Source: Verrucomicrobiota bacterium
GTDB lineage: Bacteria; Verrucomicrobiota; Verrucomicrobiia; Opitutales; Opitutaceae
Length of the DNA: 64,000 bases
NCBI GenBank assembly: GCA_023416735.1
Contig: JAEZGX010000008.1
Span: forward strand, 62,001-126,000
Direction of reading: 5' to 3'
In this document: piece by piece, positions 24,724 through 33,875 of the stretch
Layout: each line of letters opens with the position of its first letter
How positions within the stretch are numbered: the first letter of the stretch is position 1
Made by a program: the position numbers and the translations under genes
The notes under the pieces: model-generated
What the model saw: only the letters and a program-made list of their open reading frames with translations
Told to the model about the DNA's origin: nothing
Database searches by the model: none

Positions 24724-27084
24724 CTACAGAGACAATCTGAGTTCCAACTCCTCCAACAGCGGATGCTGCGGAGCACACTTCTTAAGCTGCTCGAGTGCCT
24801 CGCGCCCCAGCTCGATCGCTCCCGCGCGCTCCGCTGCCTCCACAAACATCACCCAACCTTCCGCATTCGCGGGATCGAGCCGCAATCCGGTTTCGAGCGC
24901 CTGCAACGCCTGCTGCATCTGCCCGTTCGCCTGCAGCGCCTTCGCCAGTTCGAACCAGGTTCCCAGTTCCGCGCCTCCGGATTGCACGGCTGCGAGCAGA
25001 TAATCGACCGCCCGCGAGTTTTTGTTCTGCCTCAAGAGCGCTCGGCCCATCAGCAAACGTGCCGCGATGTCATTCGGCGCGGCCCCAAGCACCCGCGCTG
25101 CCTGCCCTTCGGCTGTCACCAAGTCGCCGGCCTCCAACGCGTCCTGCCCTTCCCGCAGCGTGTCTGCCAATGAACAATCTTTCACGACGATCGGCGTGCG
25201 GCTGCTCCGAAATTCTTTCGCACCGATCGAAACCAATTCGTCGAACGCCAACTCCAGCACGGCCGCCAGTCCATCGCTCGCCGCAAGTGAGTCCAGCACC
25301 CGCGGAAGACCACCGAGCACCGCCTCGATTTTCGTCTGCAGGTTTGCCCGCTCTTCCGCATCGCCTGCCAGCCGTTCCGCGCGCGCCAGGTAATCGTTCG
25401 CGTCCGTCGCGCACAACTCGCCAAGATCGAGCGATCGAAGCAACGCCGCGCCGCGCTGCGCCCGCAACGTCGCCCCGCCGAGCGTCACTACCGGGCGTCC
25501 GGCCCGCAACGCTTCCAGCATCGCGCCGTCATCGCCCGACGGAATCGTATCCAAACAAACATCACCGAGCCTCAACACCCGTCCCGCATCGGCGACCGTC
25601 GCCATGTCACCCGCAGCGATCACGAGGCGTTCAGGCGCGAGCGCCTCCGCCTCCCAAACGGCATCGAAACTGGCCGCAAATCCCGTCGCATCGGTCCTGT
25701 CGCCCGGCAGACGCTGAATCAAAAGATAGCTGTTCGGCGTGCGCGCCACCAGACGCGCCCACAGACTTCGTGTCTCGGCTGAAATCGTGTCGAACGCAGC
25801 AGCAGTGACGAACACGACCGCATCTTCCGGCAGTCCCAATCCCGCGCGCGTCGGTTCGATTCCTGACTCCGTCGGAAGAAAATCGCCGTGAAAGGTCCGA
25901 ACCGGGCCCGGCACCAACGCCAATCTCTCCGTGAACTGGTCGGCCAACTCGGCCGCATCGGCGGACGTCACAAACAAATCCATCTGCGGAAATCCGCTCG
26001 TCACGTCGTTGCCCGCCGCAGTGGCGATCTGCAGCGGGGCCACCCGCCGCGTCGCCAGCAATGCCAGCTCGTCGAAGGAGCCGCACAACGCCTCCCCGAA
26101 AATCGCACAATCAAGTCGCGCGCCGCGCAGGGTCTCGATCCGTTGCAGCATCTCCGAGGGAAGAACCGACACGGTGACACCCGACTCCTCGGTAAATCGT
26201 CGCTCCCGCGAGGGCTCGTCCGAGAGCAGAAACACCGCTACTTCAAACCGCTCGGGGTCCAAATTCGCAAACGACGCCAGCGTCGCGAGCGACTCCATTC
26301 GAGCATCGAGAGCCACAGTGATCACGCCGACTTTCAGCTTCCGGTCAGCCCGCGAAGCAGCCGCGACCTCGGGTTCCGCCCTGCCGCTCATGGTCATTCG
26401 TGCCAACATCCGGGCATGCGCCTCCGCGAATTTCCGCAGGCTGCTTCCACCCAGTTTCAGCACCGAAATGCGGAGTTGGTATCGATAAGCCTGCCAGGCC
26501 GCCCGCACCGAATTCGATGCCGGATTACGTTCCACCCAGCGCGACAACTCCTCCGCTCGTTTCTCCAAATGCGCCGCAAACGCGTCGCTCTCCCCCTGCT
26601 GGGCAAACCAAAGAGGAGTGTGAAAAAGCCAGCTCGCATAATCGCTCCACATCCAGTCGGGAACCTCATTCAAAGCCGGCGCGGGCGGTGATTTCCACGC
26701 CGGCACCAGCAGCATCCGCGCGAACACATTCGCCCAGCCTTTCTGCGTCGCGACACTCGGCTCGAGATCGCGGACCAGCTCCGCACCCAGTCGCGCGTGA
26801 ACCTGCGCTGCCATGGATTTCCGAATCAAATTCCCACCGGCGCTGGTGATCTTGGACTGCGCTGCCGAACGCGGCAGCTTGCTCATCTCGCCCGCCGCGG
26901 CCCGAAACGCAGCGATCAACGCTTGCTGTCGTTCCAAATTCTCCGGCGCACCTTGCCAGGCCACCAGCGTCTCGTGCGCCCTTTGAATCACTTCTTCGCA
27001 GGTGCTCCGAATCGAGGGCGCTTCATTCCCCAAATCTGTTCCAGCAGCTAAGTCTGAGAACTGTGAGAGCATCGCAGAAGGCAT
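24724..27084 (-). CDS. GT41-like (O-GlcNAc transferase / SPINDLY-type) glycosyltransferase with C-terminal TPRs
   Basis: A 786-residue protein. Residues about 250-620 resemble the catalytic half of GT41 enzymes: VGVITVALD start, CLDTIPSGDDGAMLEALRAG (LDT-P...DALw.G position), then PVVTLGG, R, and ANDYLARAERLAGD, matching OGT/SPINDLY block order. The last 150 residues are TPRs (AAQLLMGRALL, FELAKALQANGQMQQAL). The order is reversed relative to classical OGT, where TPRs precede the catalytic part. I start at the ATG 27084, preceded by GGAG at 6 bases; the frame opens at a TTG six codons earlier. First gene of the operon and the likeliest flagellin O-glycosylation enzyme. Confidence 0.75.
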   Translation of the reverse strand: MPSAMLSQFSDLAAGTDLGNEAPSIRSTCEEVIQRAHETLVAWQGAPENLERQQALIAAFRAAAGEMSKLPRSAAQSKITSAGGNLIRKSMAAQVHARLGAELVRDLEPSVATQKGWANVFARMLLVPAWKSPPAPALNEVPDWMWSDYASWLFHTPLWFAQQGESDAFAAHLEKRAEELSRWVERNPASNSVRAAWQAYRYQLRISVLKLGGSSLRKFAEAHARMLARMTMSGRAEPEVAAASRADRKLKVGVITVALDARMESLATLASFANLDPERFEVAVFLLSDEPSRERRFTEESGVTVSVLPSEMLQRIETLRGARLDCAIFGEALCGSFDELALLATRRVAPLQIATAAGNDVTSGFPQMDLFVTSADAAELADQFTERLALVPGPVRTFHGDFLPTESGIEPTRAGLGLPEDAVVFVTAAAFDTISAETRSLWARLVARTPNSYLLIQRLPGDRTDATGFAASFDAVWEAEALAPERLVIAAGDMATVADAGRVLRLGDVCLDTIPSGDDGAMLEALRAGRPVVTLGGATLRAQRGAALLRSLDLGELCATDANDYLARAERLAGDAEERANLQTKIEAVLGGLPRVLDSLAASDGLAAVLELAFDELVSIGAKEFRSSRTPIVVKDCSLADTLREGQDALEAGDLVTAEGQAARVLGAAPNDIAARLLMGRALLRQNKNSRAVDYLLAAVQSGGAELGTWFELAKALQANGQMQQALQALETGLRLDPANAEGWVMFVEAAERAGAIELGREALEQLKKCAPQHPLLEELELRLSL

Positions 27085-27339
27085 AGGCCACTCCAGACGC
27101 AAGTTTCGGGCCTACGGAAAAACATCCCGCGCTTCCTACTCTAAATCAACGTATTGCGTATGTTTTTCCCACGGATCCAACAAACCTTACTGTGAGCACG
27201 GACGGTCGCGCGACTACGATCGGCAAAAATTTCCGCGCCACTCCCGCGCTCTACGCGGCCGCGGCATTCCAAACGATCGGGACATCTGTCGCCGATCTGC
27301 TGATACGCAACCGCCGCCTTCTACCGCGGCTCCGCCCGC

Positions 27340-28179
27340 TCAGCTAATCGCTTCCCGCAGCGGCCCGAAAAGTCCGAGCGCCTGCCGCAGTGCCTCCGCC
27401 ACTTGCTCCTCATCGAGCTTCAGATCCCGGCAGGCACCAATCGCTCCGGTCCAATATTCCGTCTCCCCGACAAATCCATGTCCGCCCCGCTCGGCCGCGC
27501 CAGACGCCAGGTTCAACAACTGCGCCAGCGGCGACGCTCCAGACGCACTCAAATAATGATCTTTGATCCCGCCGATCGTCGTCAGCGGAAACCGCCACTC
27601 TTTCAAAATCACCGCCGCCGCCTCGCAGTTCGTCATCCCGATAAACTGCCCTTCCCACTCGCCGAGGCGCCCGTGCTCGCGGCGATAGCTCCCTTGATAG
27701 GAGCCGTTCCGCGTCACGCGATCCAGCGCGATTTTGCCCACCGAGCGCAGCAACCCCGCCGTATACGCCACGCGCGAATCAATGCCCGCCATCGAGGCCA
27801 GCACTTCCGCCACCAGCGCCGTCAGGAGCGAATTCTCCCGTAACTGCGCTCCGGATACACCATACATCGCGAGCGCGTGATCCGACATCTGCGATACCGC
27901 CGCAAGTCCGGTCAGACGGTAAACTTCCATGTAGCCCACGCGTGCCAGCGCCTCGTCCAGCGTCCCATACGGCTGCCCCGCATTATAGAATGCGCTGTTG
28001 CTGATCCGAATGATTCGCGCCGTGAGCGCCGTGTCGCGACGCAGCAACTCCGTCACCTCGCTCATCTCGGAATTCGGATCGAGCAGCAGGTGTCCGAGCT
28101 GCGACATGATGCGCGGCGCCGCGGGCAGTTGTTTGACAACGTGCAGCAGCGTCTCGCGCGGAATCGGCGTGGCGATCAT
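27340..28179 (-). CDS. HDOD domain protein
   Basis: A 279-residue HDOD protein: LPAAPRIMSQLGHLLLDPNSEMSEV at the start, then LLRRDTALTARIIRISNSAFYN, the defining segment of the family. The HD position reads LLRSVGK, so canonical metal-binding His and Asp are missing, as usual in HDOD. HDOD proteins act as non-catalytic signalling adaptors, often in motility or c-di-GMP circuits. It is a paralogue of the protein at 33876-34808. A sigma-28-type promoter has its -10 box 10 bases from the ATG. An AGGGAAG motif also lies just before the ATG, so a leadered transcript from elsewhere is possible. Confidence 0.88.
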   Translation of the reverse strand: MIATPIPRETLLHVVKQLPAAPRIMSQLGHLLLDPNSEMSEVTELLRRDTALTARIIRISNSAFYNAGQPYGTLDEALARVGYMEVYRLTGLAAVSQMSDHALAMYGVSGAQLRENSLLTALVAEVLASMAGIDSRVAYTAGLLRSVGKIALDRVTRNGSYQGSYRREHGRLGEWEGQFIGMTNCEAAAVILKEWRFPLTTIGGIKDHYLSASGASPLAQLLNLASGAAERGGHGFVGETEYWTGAIGACRDLKLDEEQVAEALRQALGLFGPLREAIS

Positions 28180-28188
28180 CGGCTTCCC

Positions 28189-28215
28189 TTATCGTCCAGC
28201 TCATCGAAAAAATTA
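28189..28215 (-). promoter_or_regulatory. Sigma-28 type promoter of the HDOD gene at 27340-28179
   Basis: Minus strand TAATTTTT, 11 bases, GACGATAA: 6/8 and 7/8 matches. Its -10 octamer ends 10 bases before the start codon. Confidence 0.6.
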
Positions 28216-28274
28216 ATGAAATCCCACGCGTATTCGACGACCCATGACACGTAGCGCTCGCAACTGTTTTCACC

Positions 28275-28301
28275 TCAAGCGTTCCCCTCCCGTTCCGATG
28301 T
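28275..28301 (+). promoter_or_regulatory. Weak sigma-28 type promoter candidate for the HDOD gene at 28356
   Basis: Plus strand TCAAGCGT, 11 bases, TCCGATGT: 5/8 and 5/8 matches, correct spacing. It is below the other sites in quality and could be chance. Confidence 0.35.
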
Positions 28302-28355
28302 AGAGGACCGACGCCTCTTCATGCGGGAAAGGCTTCCCGCCCATTCGGCTCACGA

Positions 28356-29297
28356 ATGCTCCTCGACCCTCACACCGAAACCGTTCCGCCCTCTCCCTCC
28401 GCCGGTCCTTATCCGGCCGAAGTCATCCGGCGCCGCATCGACGCGTGTCCAAAACTCGGCTCGCTCCAGAGCATCAACCGCGCGCTCAGCGATCTCGTTC
28501 ACTCCGAGCAGAGCCTCAACTCCCAGATCGCCGAAATCATTCGTCGCGACCCATCGCTCGCCGCGCGCCTCTTGCGCATGGTGAACTCCGTCTACTTCGG
28601 ACTCTCCACGCGGATCAACAACATCGAGGAAGCCGTCTTCTTCCTCGGCCTCCGCCAGATCCGCGAGCTTTCCGTCGCTACGCCCGTCATCGAGGAACTC
28701 GAAAGACTCCAGCGCAATTCCCGCGCCGTCCTCCCGTGGAAGGACCTTTGGAGTCATAGCATCGCCACGGCCATCGTCACGCGCGATATCCTCGCCGCCA
28801 CTCCGCTTCAAATCGACGACGACACCGATTACCTCGTCGGTCTCCTTCACAACGTCGGCAAGGTCATCATGGCCACCGCGTTTCCCGACGAACTAAGCAA
28901 ACTCATCACCATGCCCGCCCGCACGCCCGCCGAGGTGTGCAAATTCGAACGCGATCTGATCGGCTGGGATCACGGCCAGATCGGCGCGCACTATCTGAGC
29001 CGGCATCAACTTTCCGACGAAATCACCGCGGCCGTCCTCTATCATAACGATCCCGCCTCCTGCCCTCCACAGCATCAACTCTTCGCCGCCGCCGTCCAAG
29101 TCGCCGACTACCTCGTTCGCCACTCCGGCATCACCGGCGGTTTCGAACCCGTCGCGCATATCGAACATGACGCCTGGCTGCTGCTCGACGGCTGGAAAAT
29201 TCTCTACTCCGACGACGGTCCCGAAACGATGCTCGCCCGCGCCGCCATCGCCAACACCCTCAGCCGCCTCCCATCCATGCTGCAGGGCCTCTTGTAA
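28356..29297 (+). CDS. HDOD domain protein
   Basis: A 313-residue protein of a different HDOD branch from its neighbours: IIRRDPSLAARLLRMVNSVYFG and INNIEEAVFFLGLRQIREL are the family blocks (residues about 65-115), and LLHNVGKV (about 170) retains an HN instead of HD. It is probably a non-catalytic signalling adaptor. It is divergent from another HDOD gene 177 bases away and is followed, after 168 bases, by a hybrid histidine kinase on the same strand, a plausible functional pair. Confidence 0.88.
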   Translation: MLLDPHTETVPPSPSAGPYPAEVIRRRIDACPKLGSLQSINRALSDLVHSEQSLNSQIAEIIRRDPSLAARLLRMVNSVYFGLSTRINNIEEAVFFLGLRQIRELSVATPVIEELERLQRNSRAVLPWKDLWSHSIATAIVTRDILAATPLQIDDDTDYLVGLLHNVGKVIMATAFPDELSKLITMPARTPAEVCKFERDLIGWDHGQIGAHYLSRHQLSDEITAAVLYHNDPASCPPQHQLFAAAVQVADYLVRHSGITGGFEPVAHIEHDAWLLLDGWKILYSDDGPETMLARAAIANTLSRLPSMLQGLL

Positions 29298-29430
29298 CAG
29301 CCCCCCCGATCTTAATCCGTAATCGTTCTCGTTCTCGTTCTCTTTCTCCTCCTCCTCTCGAGAACCCAACACGCCCCGATCCCCACCGCACGCGCATTCA
29401 CCGACCGAGGAAAACACCTCATTCGACCGC

Positions 29431-29457
29431 TCAAGTTCTATCCGCCCGCACCGATAC
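29431..29457 (+). promoter_or_regulatory. Sigma-28 type promoter of the PAS hybrid kinase
   Basis: Plus strand TCAAGTTC, 11 bases, ACCGATAC: 6/8 and 6/8 matches. The -10 octamer ends 8 bases before the ATG, predicting an almost leaderless transcript. Confidence 0.5.
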
Positions 29458-29465
29458 ACATCCAC

Positions 29466-31388
29466 ATGTCAGCCGTGTTCAGCGACACCGTCGCCGGCGT
29501 CGCCACCGCTTCTACGCCGGAAAACGGGCTCGGTCCGTGGGAAACCAGTGCCGATCCCGCGTATTGCCACGACTTGGACGGCCGCGTCATCGCCGCGAAC
29601 CTGTCGTTCGCCCGCAAATTCGGCCGCCCCACCTCCTCGCTCCCCGGCACGCCCATCACCGAATTCCTCCACCCCGACGACGTAAGTTCCTTGTCGGGTG
29701 CGATCGCCGATCTCCTACGCCCTCCGCATCGTTCGGTTTGCGAACAGCGCTGGATGACGCCCCAGGGCGTTCGCTGGTTCTCTTGGGAAAATGTCGCGCA
29801 ACACGATCCTTCCGGCGCCATCGTCGCCATCCGCTGCGTCGGCCGCGACATCACCCGCCAGCGGCTCGCCGAAGAGCAATTCTACCGTCTGTCGCGCGCC
29901 GTCGAACAGTCCCCGGTTTCCATCGTGATCACCGACCTCGACGGCCGGCCGCAATACGTGAATCCGAAGTTCACCGAGGTCAGCGGCCGCACCCTCGAAG
30001 ACATCCTCGATCACAACATCGAAGTTCTCCGCGACGGACACCCCACGGATGAATCGTATCGGCAATTCTGGGACACCGTTCGCGCTGGCGGTGAATGGCG
30101 CGGCGAATTCTCCACCAAGCGCCCAGATGGCACCGTCATTTGGGAGTCGGTCAAGGTTTCGTGCATGCGCAATCCTTCCGGAGAAATCACCAATCTCCTC
30201 TGCCTCCGCGAAGACATCACCAGCCGCAAATCGCTCGAGAGCGAGCTCCGTCAAGCCCACAAGATGGAAAGCCTCGGCACCTTGGCCGGCGGCATCGCCC
30301 ACGATTTCAACAACCTGCTCGCGATCATCCACGGCTACTCTGAATTCTGCCTTCAGGGCGGAGCCGACGCCGCCGTCCTCCAAAAGAGCCTGCAGGAAAT
30401 CCATCGCGCCGCGCAGCGCGCCAGCGGCCTCGTCCGACAGATTCTCACGTTTAGCCGGAAAGCCGAAATCCGCTACGCCGCCGTCGATCTCAACCAGCTC
30501 GCGCGCGACCTCGTCGCGCTCATGGCCGAGACGTTTCCGCGCACGGTCAGCTTCCAACTCAATCTTGCCGACAAGCTCCCTCCGCTCCTCGCCGATCAAA
30601 CCCAGATCCAGCAGATCGTCCTCAACCTCTGCGTCAACGCCCGCGACGCCATGCCGCAAGGCGGCTCCATCACCGTCGCGACGAGCATCTGCTCCGGCGC
30701 GGATCTCCAAGCCCGGCATCGCGAAGCCGATCCCACTCGCCGCTACGCTTGTCTCGACGTCACGGATACGGGCGTCGGCATGACACCCGAGGTCCGCGGG
30801 CGCATCTTCGAACCGTTCTTCACCACCAAGCCCGCCAATCAGGGCACCGGCCTGGGCCTCGCCGTCGTTTACGGCATCGCCACGAGCCACCACGGTTTTC
30901 TCGATGTCGACAGCACGATGGGGGCCGGCAGCACGTTTCACGTCTATCTGCCGCTCGCCGCCGACCAAGCCATCACCACTCCCGCCGTCGGCAGCGCCGA
31001 TTTTCCTTCCGGCTCCGAATCGCTCCTCGTCGTCGACGACGAAACATCTCTCCGCACGCTCCTTTCCGCCGCATTTACCCGCAAGGGCTATCGCGTCACC
31101 ACCGCCGCGACCGGCCTCGAAGCGATCGAGGTGATCAGCGACACCCGGCGCGCACTCGACGCCGTCCTGCTCGATTTGAACATGCCTGGCACCAATGGCG
31201 TGCAAGTTTTGAAAGTCATCCGCGCCTGCCGCCCCGATCTGCCCGTGCTCGTTGTCAGCGGCCACATCACCGCTGAGGTTCGCGCCGAGTTTCAACAGCT
31301 CAACCAGCGCGACTTCGTGCAAAAGCCTTACCGGCTCGACGAAGTCGGCCGGCGCCTGCGCAGCCTCTTCGACAGCGCCCGCAAGTAG
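29466..31388 (+). CDS. PAS-PAS hybrid histidine kinase (PAS-PAS-HisKA-HATPase-REC)
   Basis: A 640-residue soluble kinase. Two PAS/PAC modules occupy about 20-250 (CVGRDITRQRLAEEQFYRLSR and CLREDITSRKS mark the PAC ends). The dimerisation/His box is GGIAHDFNNLLAIIHGY, the ATPase has N box LNLCVNARDAMPQGG, G1 DTGVGMT and G2 GTGLGLAVVYG, and the C-terminal receiver has acceptor Asp in LLDLNMPGTNG and Lys in QKPYR. No transmembrane segment, so it senses a cytoplasmic cue. The HDFNNLL subtype often phosphorylates its own receiver. No cognate regulator follows. The upstream sigma-28-type promoter suggests coupling to flagellar assembly. Confidence 0.93.
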   Translation: MSAVFSDTVAGVATASTPENGLGPWETSADPAYCHDLDGRVIAANLSFARKFGRPTSSLPGTPITEFLHPDDVSSLSGAIADLLRPPHRSVCEQRWMTPQGVRWFSWENVAQHDPSGAIVAIRCVGRDITRQRLAEEQFYRLSRAVEQSPVSIVITDLDGRPQYVNPKFTEVSGRTLEDILDHNIEVLRDGHPTDESYRQFWDTVRAGGEWRGEFSTKRPDGTVIWESVKVSCMRNPSGEITNLLCLREDITSRKSLESELRQAHKMESLGTLAGGIAHDFNNLLAIIHGYSEFCLQGGADAAVLQKSLQEIHRAAQRASGLVRQILTFSRKAEIRYAAVDLNQLARDLVALMAETFPRTVSFQLNLADKLPPLLADQTQIQQIVLNLCVNARDAMPQGGSITVATSICSGADLQARHREADPTRRYACLDVTDTGVGMTPEVRGRIFEPFFTTKPANQGTGLGLAVVYGIATSHHGFLDVDSTMGAGSTFHVYLPLAADQAITTPAVGSADFPSGSESLLVVDDETSLRTLLSAAFTRKGYRVTTAATGLEAIEVISDTRRALDAVLLDLNMPGTNGVQVLKVIRACRPDLPVLVVSGHITAEVRAEFQQLNQRDFVQKPYRLDEVGRRLRSLFDSARK

Positions 31389-31482
31389 CCCCGCCCGCCC
31401 GTGGCGTCGCGCGTCAGCGTTCGCCCCTTCGCGCGACGCGCTCCCGGCTTCCGCTAGGGTATCTCCCTCCCCGCGAATCCGT

Positions 31483-31509
31483 TTCAGATTCGCCGCCGCC
31501 GACCGATAT
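31483..31509 (+). promoter_or_regulatory. Weak sigma-28 type promoter candidate for the 31561 operon
   Basis: Plus strand TTCAGATT, 11 bases, ACCGATAT: 5/8 and 6/8 matches, 51 bases before the first ATG of the exported-protein/TPR/FlgN-like cluster. Confidence 0.35.
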
Positions 31510-31560
31510 ATCCTCCGGGCGAATACAGGACAATCCACACCATGGACTGTCGTATTAATA

Positions 31561-32166
31561 ATGAATCAACGCGAACCAACGTCCGCGCCGGTCGGCGCGG
31601 GCCAGGCATTGCCTTGCCTGGCACTGTTGCTCCTTCCGCTGCTAACCGCCGCCCAGGGATGGGCTCGGCCTGCATTGTCTGCACCTGCTCCCTCGGCGAA
31701 ATCCTACCTCGTCGCCCTCGGCTCACCGCCGCTGCGCTTCGAAGAACCTGCGCCGCCACCCGACCTCGTCACCCGGCCCCCCGCCGCTGCGCCGCCACAA
31801 CCGACACCCGGCGCAAACGTTTCCGACTCCGCGCAACCCGCGCTGGAGGCCGACGCGCTTGCTACGACGTCGACCGTTGCTCCGGCCACGGCTGCGATCG
31901 TCGGGACTTCGCCGATCGACAGCGTGGAAGTCGAACTCGACGAACCTTTGCCGGCTTTGATCGACGATGCCCCGGAGCCCGCTCGCACGCCTCCGCCGAT
32001 TTTGCGCGACGATCTCCGCCCGCAGATCCGTCCCGAGGATTTCCTTCCCTACTTTCAAATTCCGGCGCCGGGCACTGACGCCACCGTGATCGTTCCGACT
32101 CCGCGAACGCCCAACGGCACGCCACTTCCGCCCAGCTCCGCCACTTACACGCAAACACCACGATGA
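31561..32166 (+). CDS. Exported proline-rich protein of unknown function
   Basis: A 201-residue protein with a signal peptide (hydrophobic LALLLLPLLTAAQGWA at about 23-38), then Pro/Ala/Thr-rich low-complexity sequence with short acidic blocks (VEVELDEPLPALIDD). No catalytic motif; composition suggests an extended periplasmic spacer. The frame reaches upstream to 31252 inside the kinase gene; the ATG at 31561 gives a proper signal peptide. Its stop overlaps the start of the TPR gene by 4 bases (ATGA). Function unknown. Confidence 0.7.
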   Translation: MNQREPTSAPVGAGQALPCLALLLLPLLTAAQGWARPALSAPAPSAKSYLVALGSPPLRFEEPAPPPDLVTRPPAAAPPQPTPGANVSDSAQPALEADALATTSTVAPATAAIVGTSPIDSVEVELDEPLPALIDDAPEPARTPPPILRDDLRPQIRPEDFLPYFQIPAPGTDATVIVPTPRTPNGTPLPPSSATYTQTPR

Positions 32167-33494
32167 TCTTCCGCTTGCCGCCGTCCGACGCGCGACAGCG
32201 ATCGCGTCCCCGAGCACTTCCGCCCGTGGCCGTTTTCGTTGCGCTGCTTTCCTGCACCGCGTTTCACGCGCGGGCTGACGACGCACCGGCAGCACCAGAA
32301 GCCCAACCTGACGCGCCCGCCACAGTTCAATCTCCGGCCGTCCAATCCGGAATCTCCGCTCGCGAAGCGCAAGGTCTCGTCAATCTCGGCGGCAATCTCA
32401 CCGAGCGCGACGACTTCGCGGCCGCGGAAATCGCCTTCCGCCAGGTGCTGCATGGCGACGCACCGCTCGAGCAAACCAAGTCCGCCCTCCTCGGCCTCGC
32501 CCGCATGCATCGCAAGCAGGGCCAGCTCACCAAGGCCGCCGCCATCTACGAACGCTACTTGAAGGACTACCCGTCCGACGTTCGCGTGCCCGACGCGCTG
32601 CTCGACCTCGGCCGCACGCTGCGTGACATGGGCGCGCCGCGTCTCGCGATCGCTCGTTTCTACAATGTCATCAACTCCACGTTGAAGCTGCCGTCCGATT
32701 CCGGCTTCGAACACTACCAACTTCTCGCCAAAACCGCGCAGTTCGAAGTCGCCGAAACGCACTTCCAATCCGGCGAATTCGCCGAGGCCAACAAGTTCTT
32801 CTCGCGCCTCCGCATGCTCGATCTCGCGCCAGCCGATCGCGCCCGCGCTCACTTCAAGGCCGGTTACGCCCTTCAGCTTTCGTCGGACTTCGATGGCGCC
32901 GTCACGACGCTTCGCGCCTACCTCGAGCAATGGCCCGACGACGAAAACGTTCCCGAAGCACGTTTCCTCCTCGCCACCACGCTGCGCAAACTCAACCGCA
33001 CGCAGGAAGCCCTCGCCGCCACGCTCGATCTGCTTCGCGCCGAACAATCGCGCACGTCCGCCGATCCCAAACGCTGGAGCTACTGGCAACGTCGCACCGG
33101 TAATCAGCTCGCCAACGATTTTTTTCAAGCGGGCGACATCACGAACGCCCTCGCGATCTACAGCACTCTCGCCGAGCTCTCCACTGATCCCGCCTGGCGC
33201 ATTCCTGTGACCTACCAAGTCGCGCTCTGCTACGAACGTCTCGGCGACGTCGATCGCGCCTGCGACACGTATCGCTCGATCGTCGAAGCCGGCAAGGACG
33301 CCGCACCCGAGATCGCGGACATCGCCCGCATGGCCGCCTCGCGGCTCGCGCATGTGGACTGGCGCCGCGCCACCGACCACAAGGTCACGCTGCTTTTTGA
33401 TTCGACCACCGGGCAAATGCCCCTTCCTGCTGCTCCGACCGCCGCTTCCCATGACGTCAACCGAGGCCTTGCAACAACACCAGCTGCTCTGTGA
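32163..33494 (+). CDS. Exported TPR protein
   Basis: A 443-residue protein with an N-terminal signal peptide (LPPVAVFVALLSCTAFHARA, possible cleavage after ARA) followed by TPR repeats across about 75-415: LVNLGGNLTERDDFAAAEI, LLGLARMHRKQGQLTKAAAI, FKAGYALQLSSDFDGAV, YQVALCYERLGDVDRACDTY. It is similar in style to periplasmic YbgF/BamD-like scaffolds. Coupled to the preceding exported proline-rich gene, and its 3' end overlaps the FlgN-like gene by 44 bases. A periplasmic scaffold role, possibly for the flagellar motor or envelope, is inferred. Confidence 0.82.
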   Translation: MIFRLPPSDARQRSRPRALPPVAVFVALLSCTAFHARADDAPAAPEAQPDAPATVQSPAVQSGISAREAQGLVNLGGNLTERDDFAAAEIAFRQVLHGDAPLEQTKSALLGLARMHRKQGQLTKAAAIYERYLKDYPSDVRVPDALLDLGRTLRDMGAPRLAIARFYNVINSTLKLPSDSGFEHYQLLAKTAQFEVAETHFQSGEFAEANKFFSRLRMLDLAPADRARAHFKAGYALQLSSDFDGAVTTLRAYLEQWPDDENVPEARFLLATTLRKLNRTQEALAATLDLLRAEQSRTSADPKRWSYWQRRTGNQLANDFFQAGDITNALAIYSTLAELSTDPAWRIPVTYQVALCYERLGDVDRACDTYRSIVEAGKDAAPEIADIARMAASRLAHVDWRRATDHKVTLLFDSTTGQMPLPAAPTAASHDVNRGLATTPAAL

Positions 33495-33828
33495 CGAGCT
33501 GCATCAGTGCGCGCTCGAGGAAAATCGTTTCCTCCGCCAGCACCAGCGCCCGCTCGCCCCGGAGTTCGTCGATCGTAAACGCGATCTTCTTGCCCGCCTC
33601 GATCAGTCGCTCGCCTCGCTGCGCACCATCCCCGCCGGCCAGACCAAAACACCCGCGGAGCGAGAACTTCTCGAACACACTCGCGCGCGCATCCTGCAAA
33701 TCCTGCAGCTCGACAAGGAGAACGAACAACTCCTCCTCCGCTTCAGCCTCGCCGGTCCGAAACCCGCCGTTTCCGCCGCGGCCCCGTCCACCGCACTCCT
33801 CCAGAAAATTTACGCGCGGATCTCCTAG
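33451..33828 (+). CDS. FlgN-like helical protein
   Basis: A 125-residue helical protein (MTSTEALQQHQLLCDELHQ...) with a regular Leu pattern, VDRKRDLLARLDQSLASL and LQLDKENEQLLL. This matches the general layout of FlgN chaperones of hook-filament junction proteins: long antiparallel helices, one Lys/Leu segment, N-E-x-L-L near the end. The ATG lies inside the TPR gene's 3' end (44-base overlap, different frame). No hook-junction genes are adjacent, so this is tentative; a general coiled-coil protein is the alternative. Confidence 0.55.
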   Translation: MTSTEALQQHQLLCDELHQCALEENRFLRQHQRPLAPEFVDRKRDLLARLDQSLASLRTIPAGQTKTPAERELLEHTRARILQILQLDKENEQLLLRFSLAGPKPAVSAAAPSTALLQKIYARIS

Positions 33829-33875
33829 ATCGCGCTGATGGAAGCGCGGTGCCTCGCTGCGCCAACGCGCTTCGG

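Noticed and set aside
27085..27339. GCCGATCG as a sigma-28 site for the modification operon
   Set aside because: The -10 match is 6/8, but the octamer 11 bases upstream (GAGTGGCG) matches only 2/8. The operon promoter remains unknown, and the 255-base gap holds nothing else I can name.
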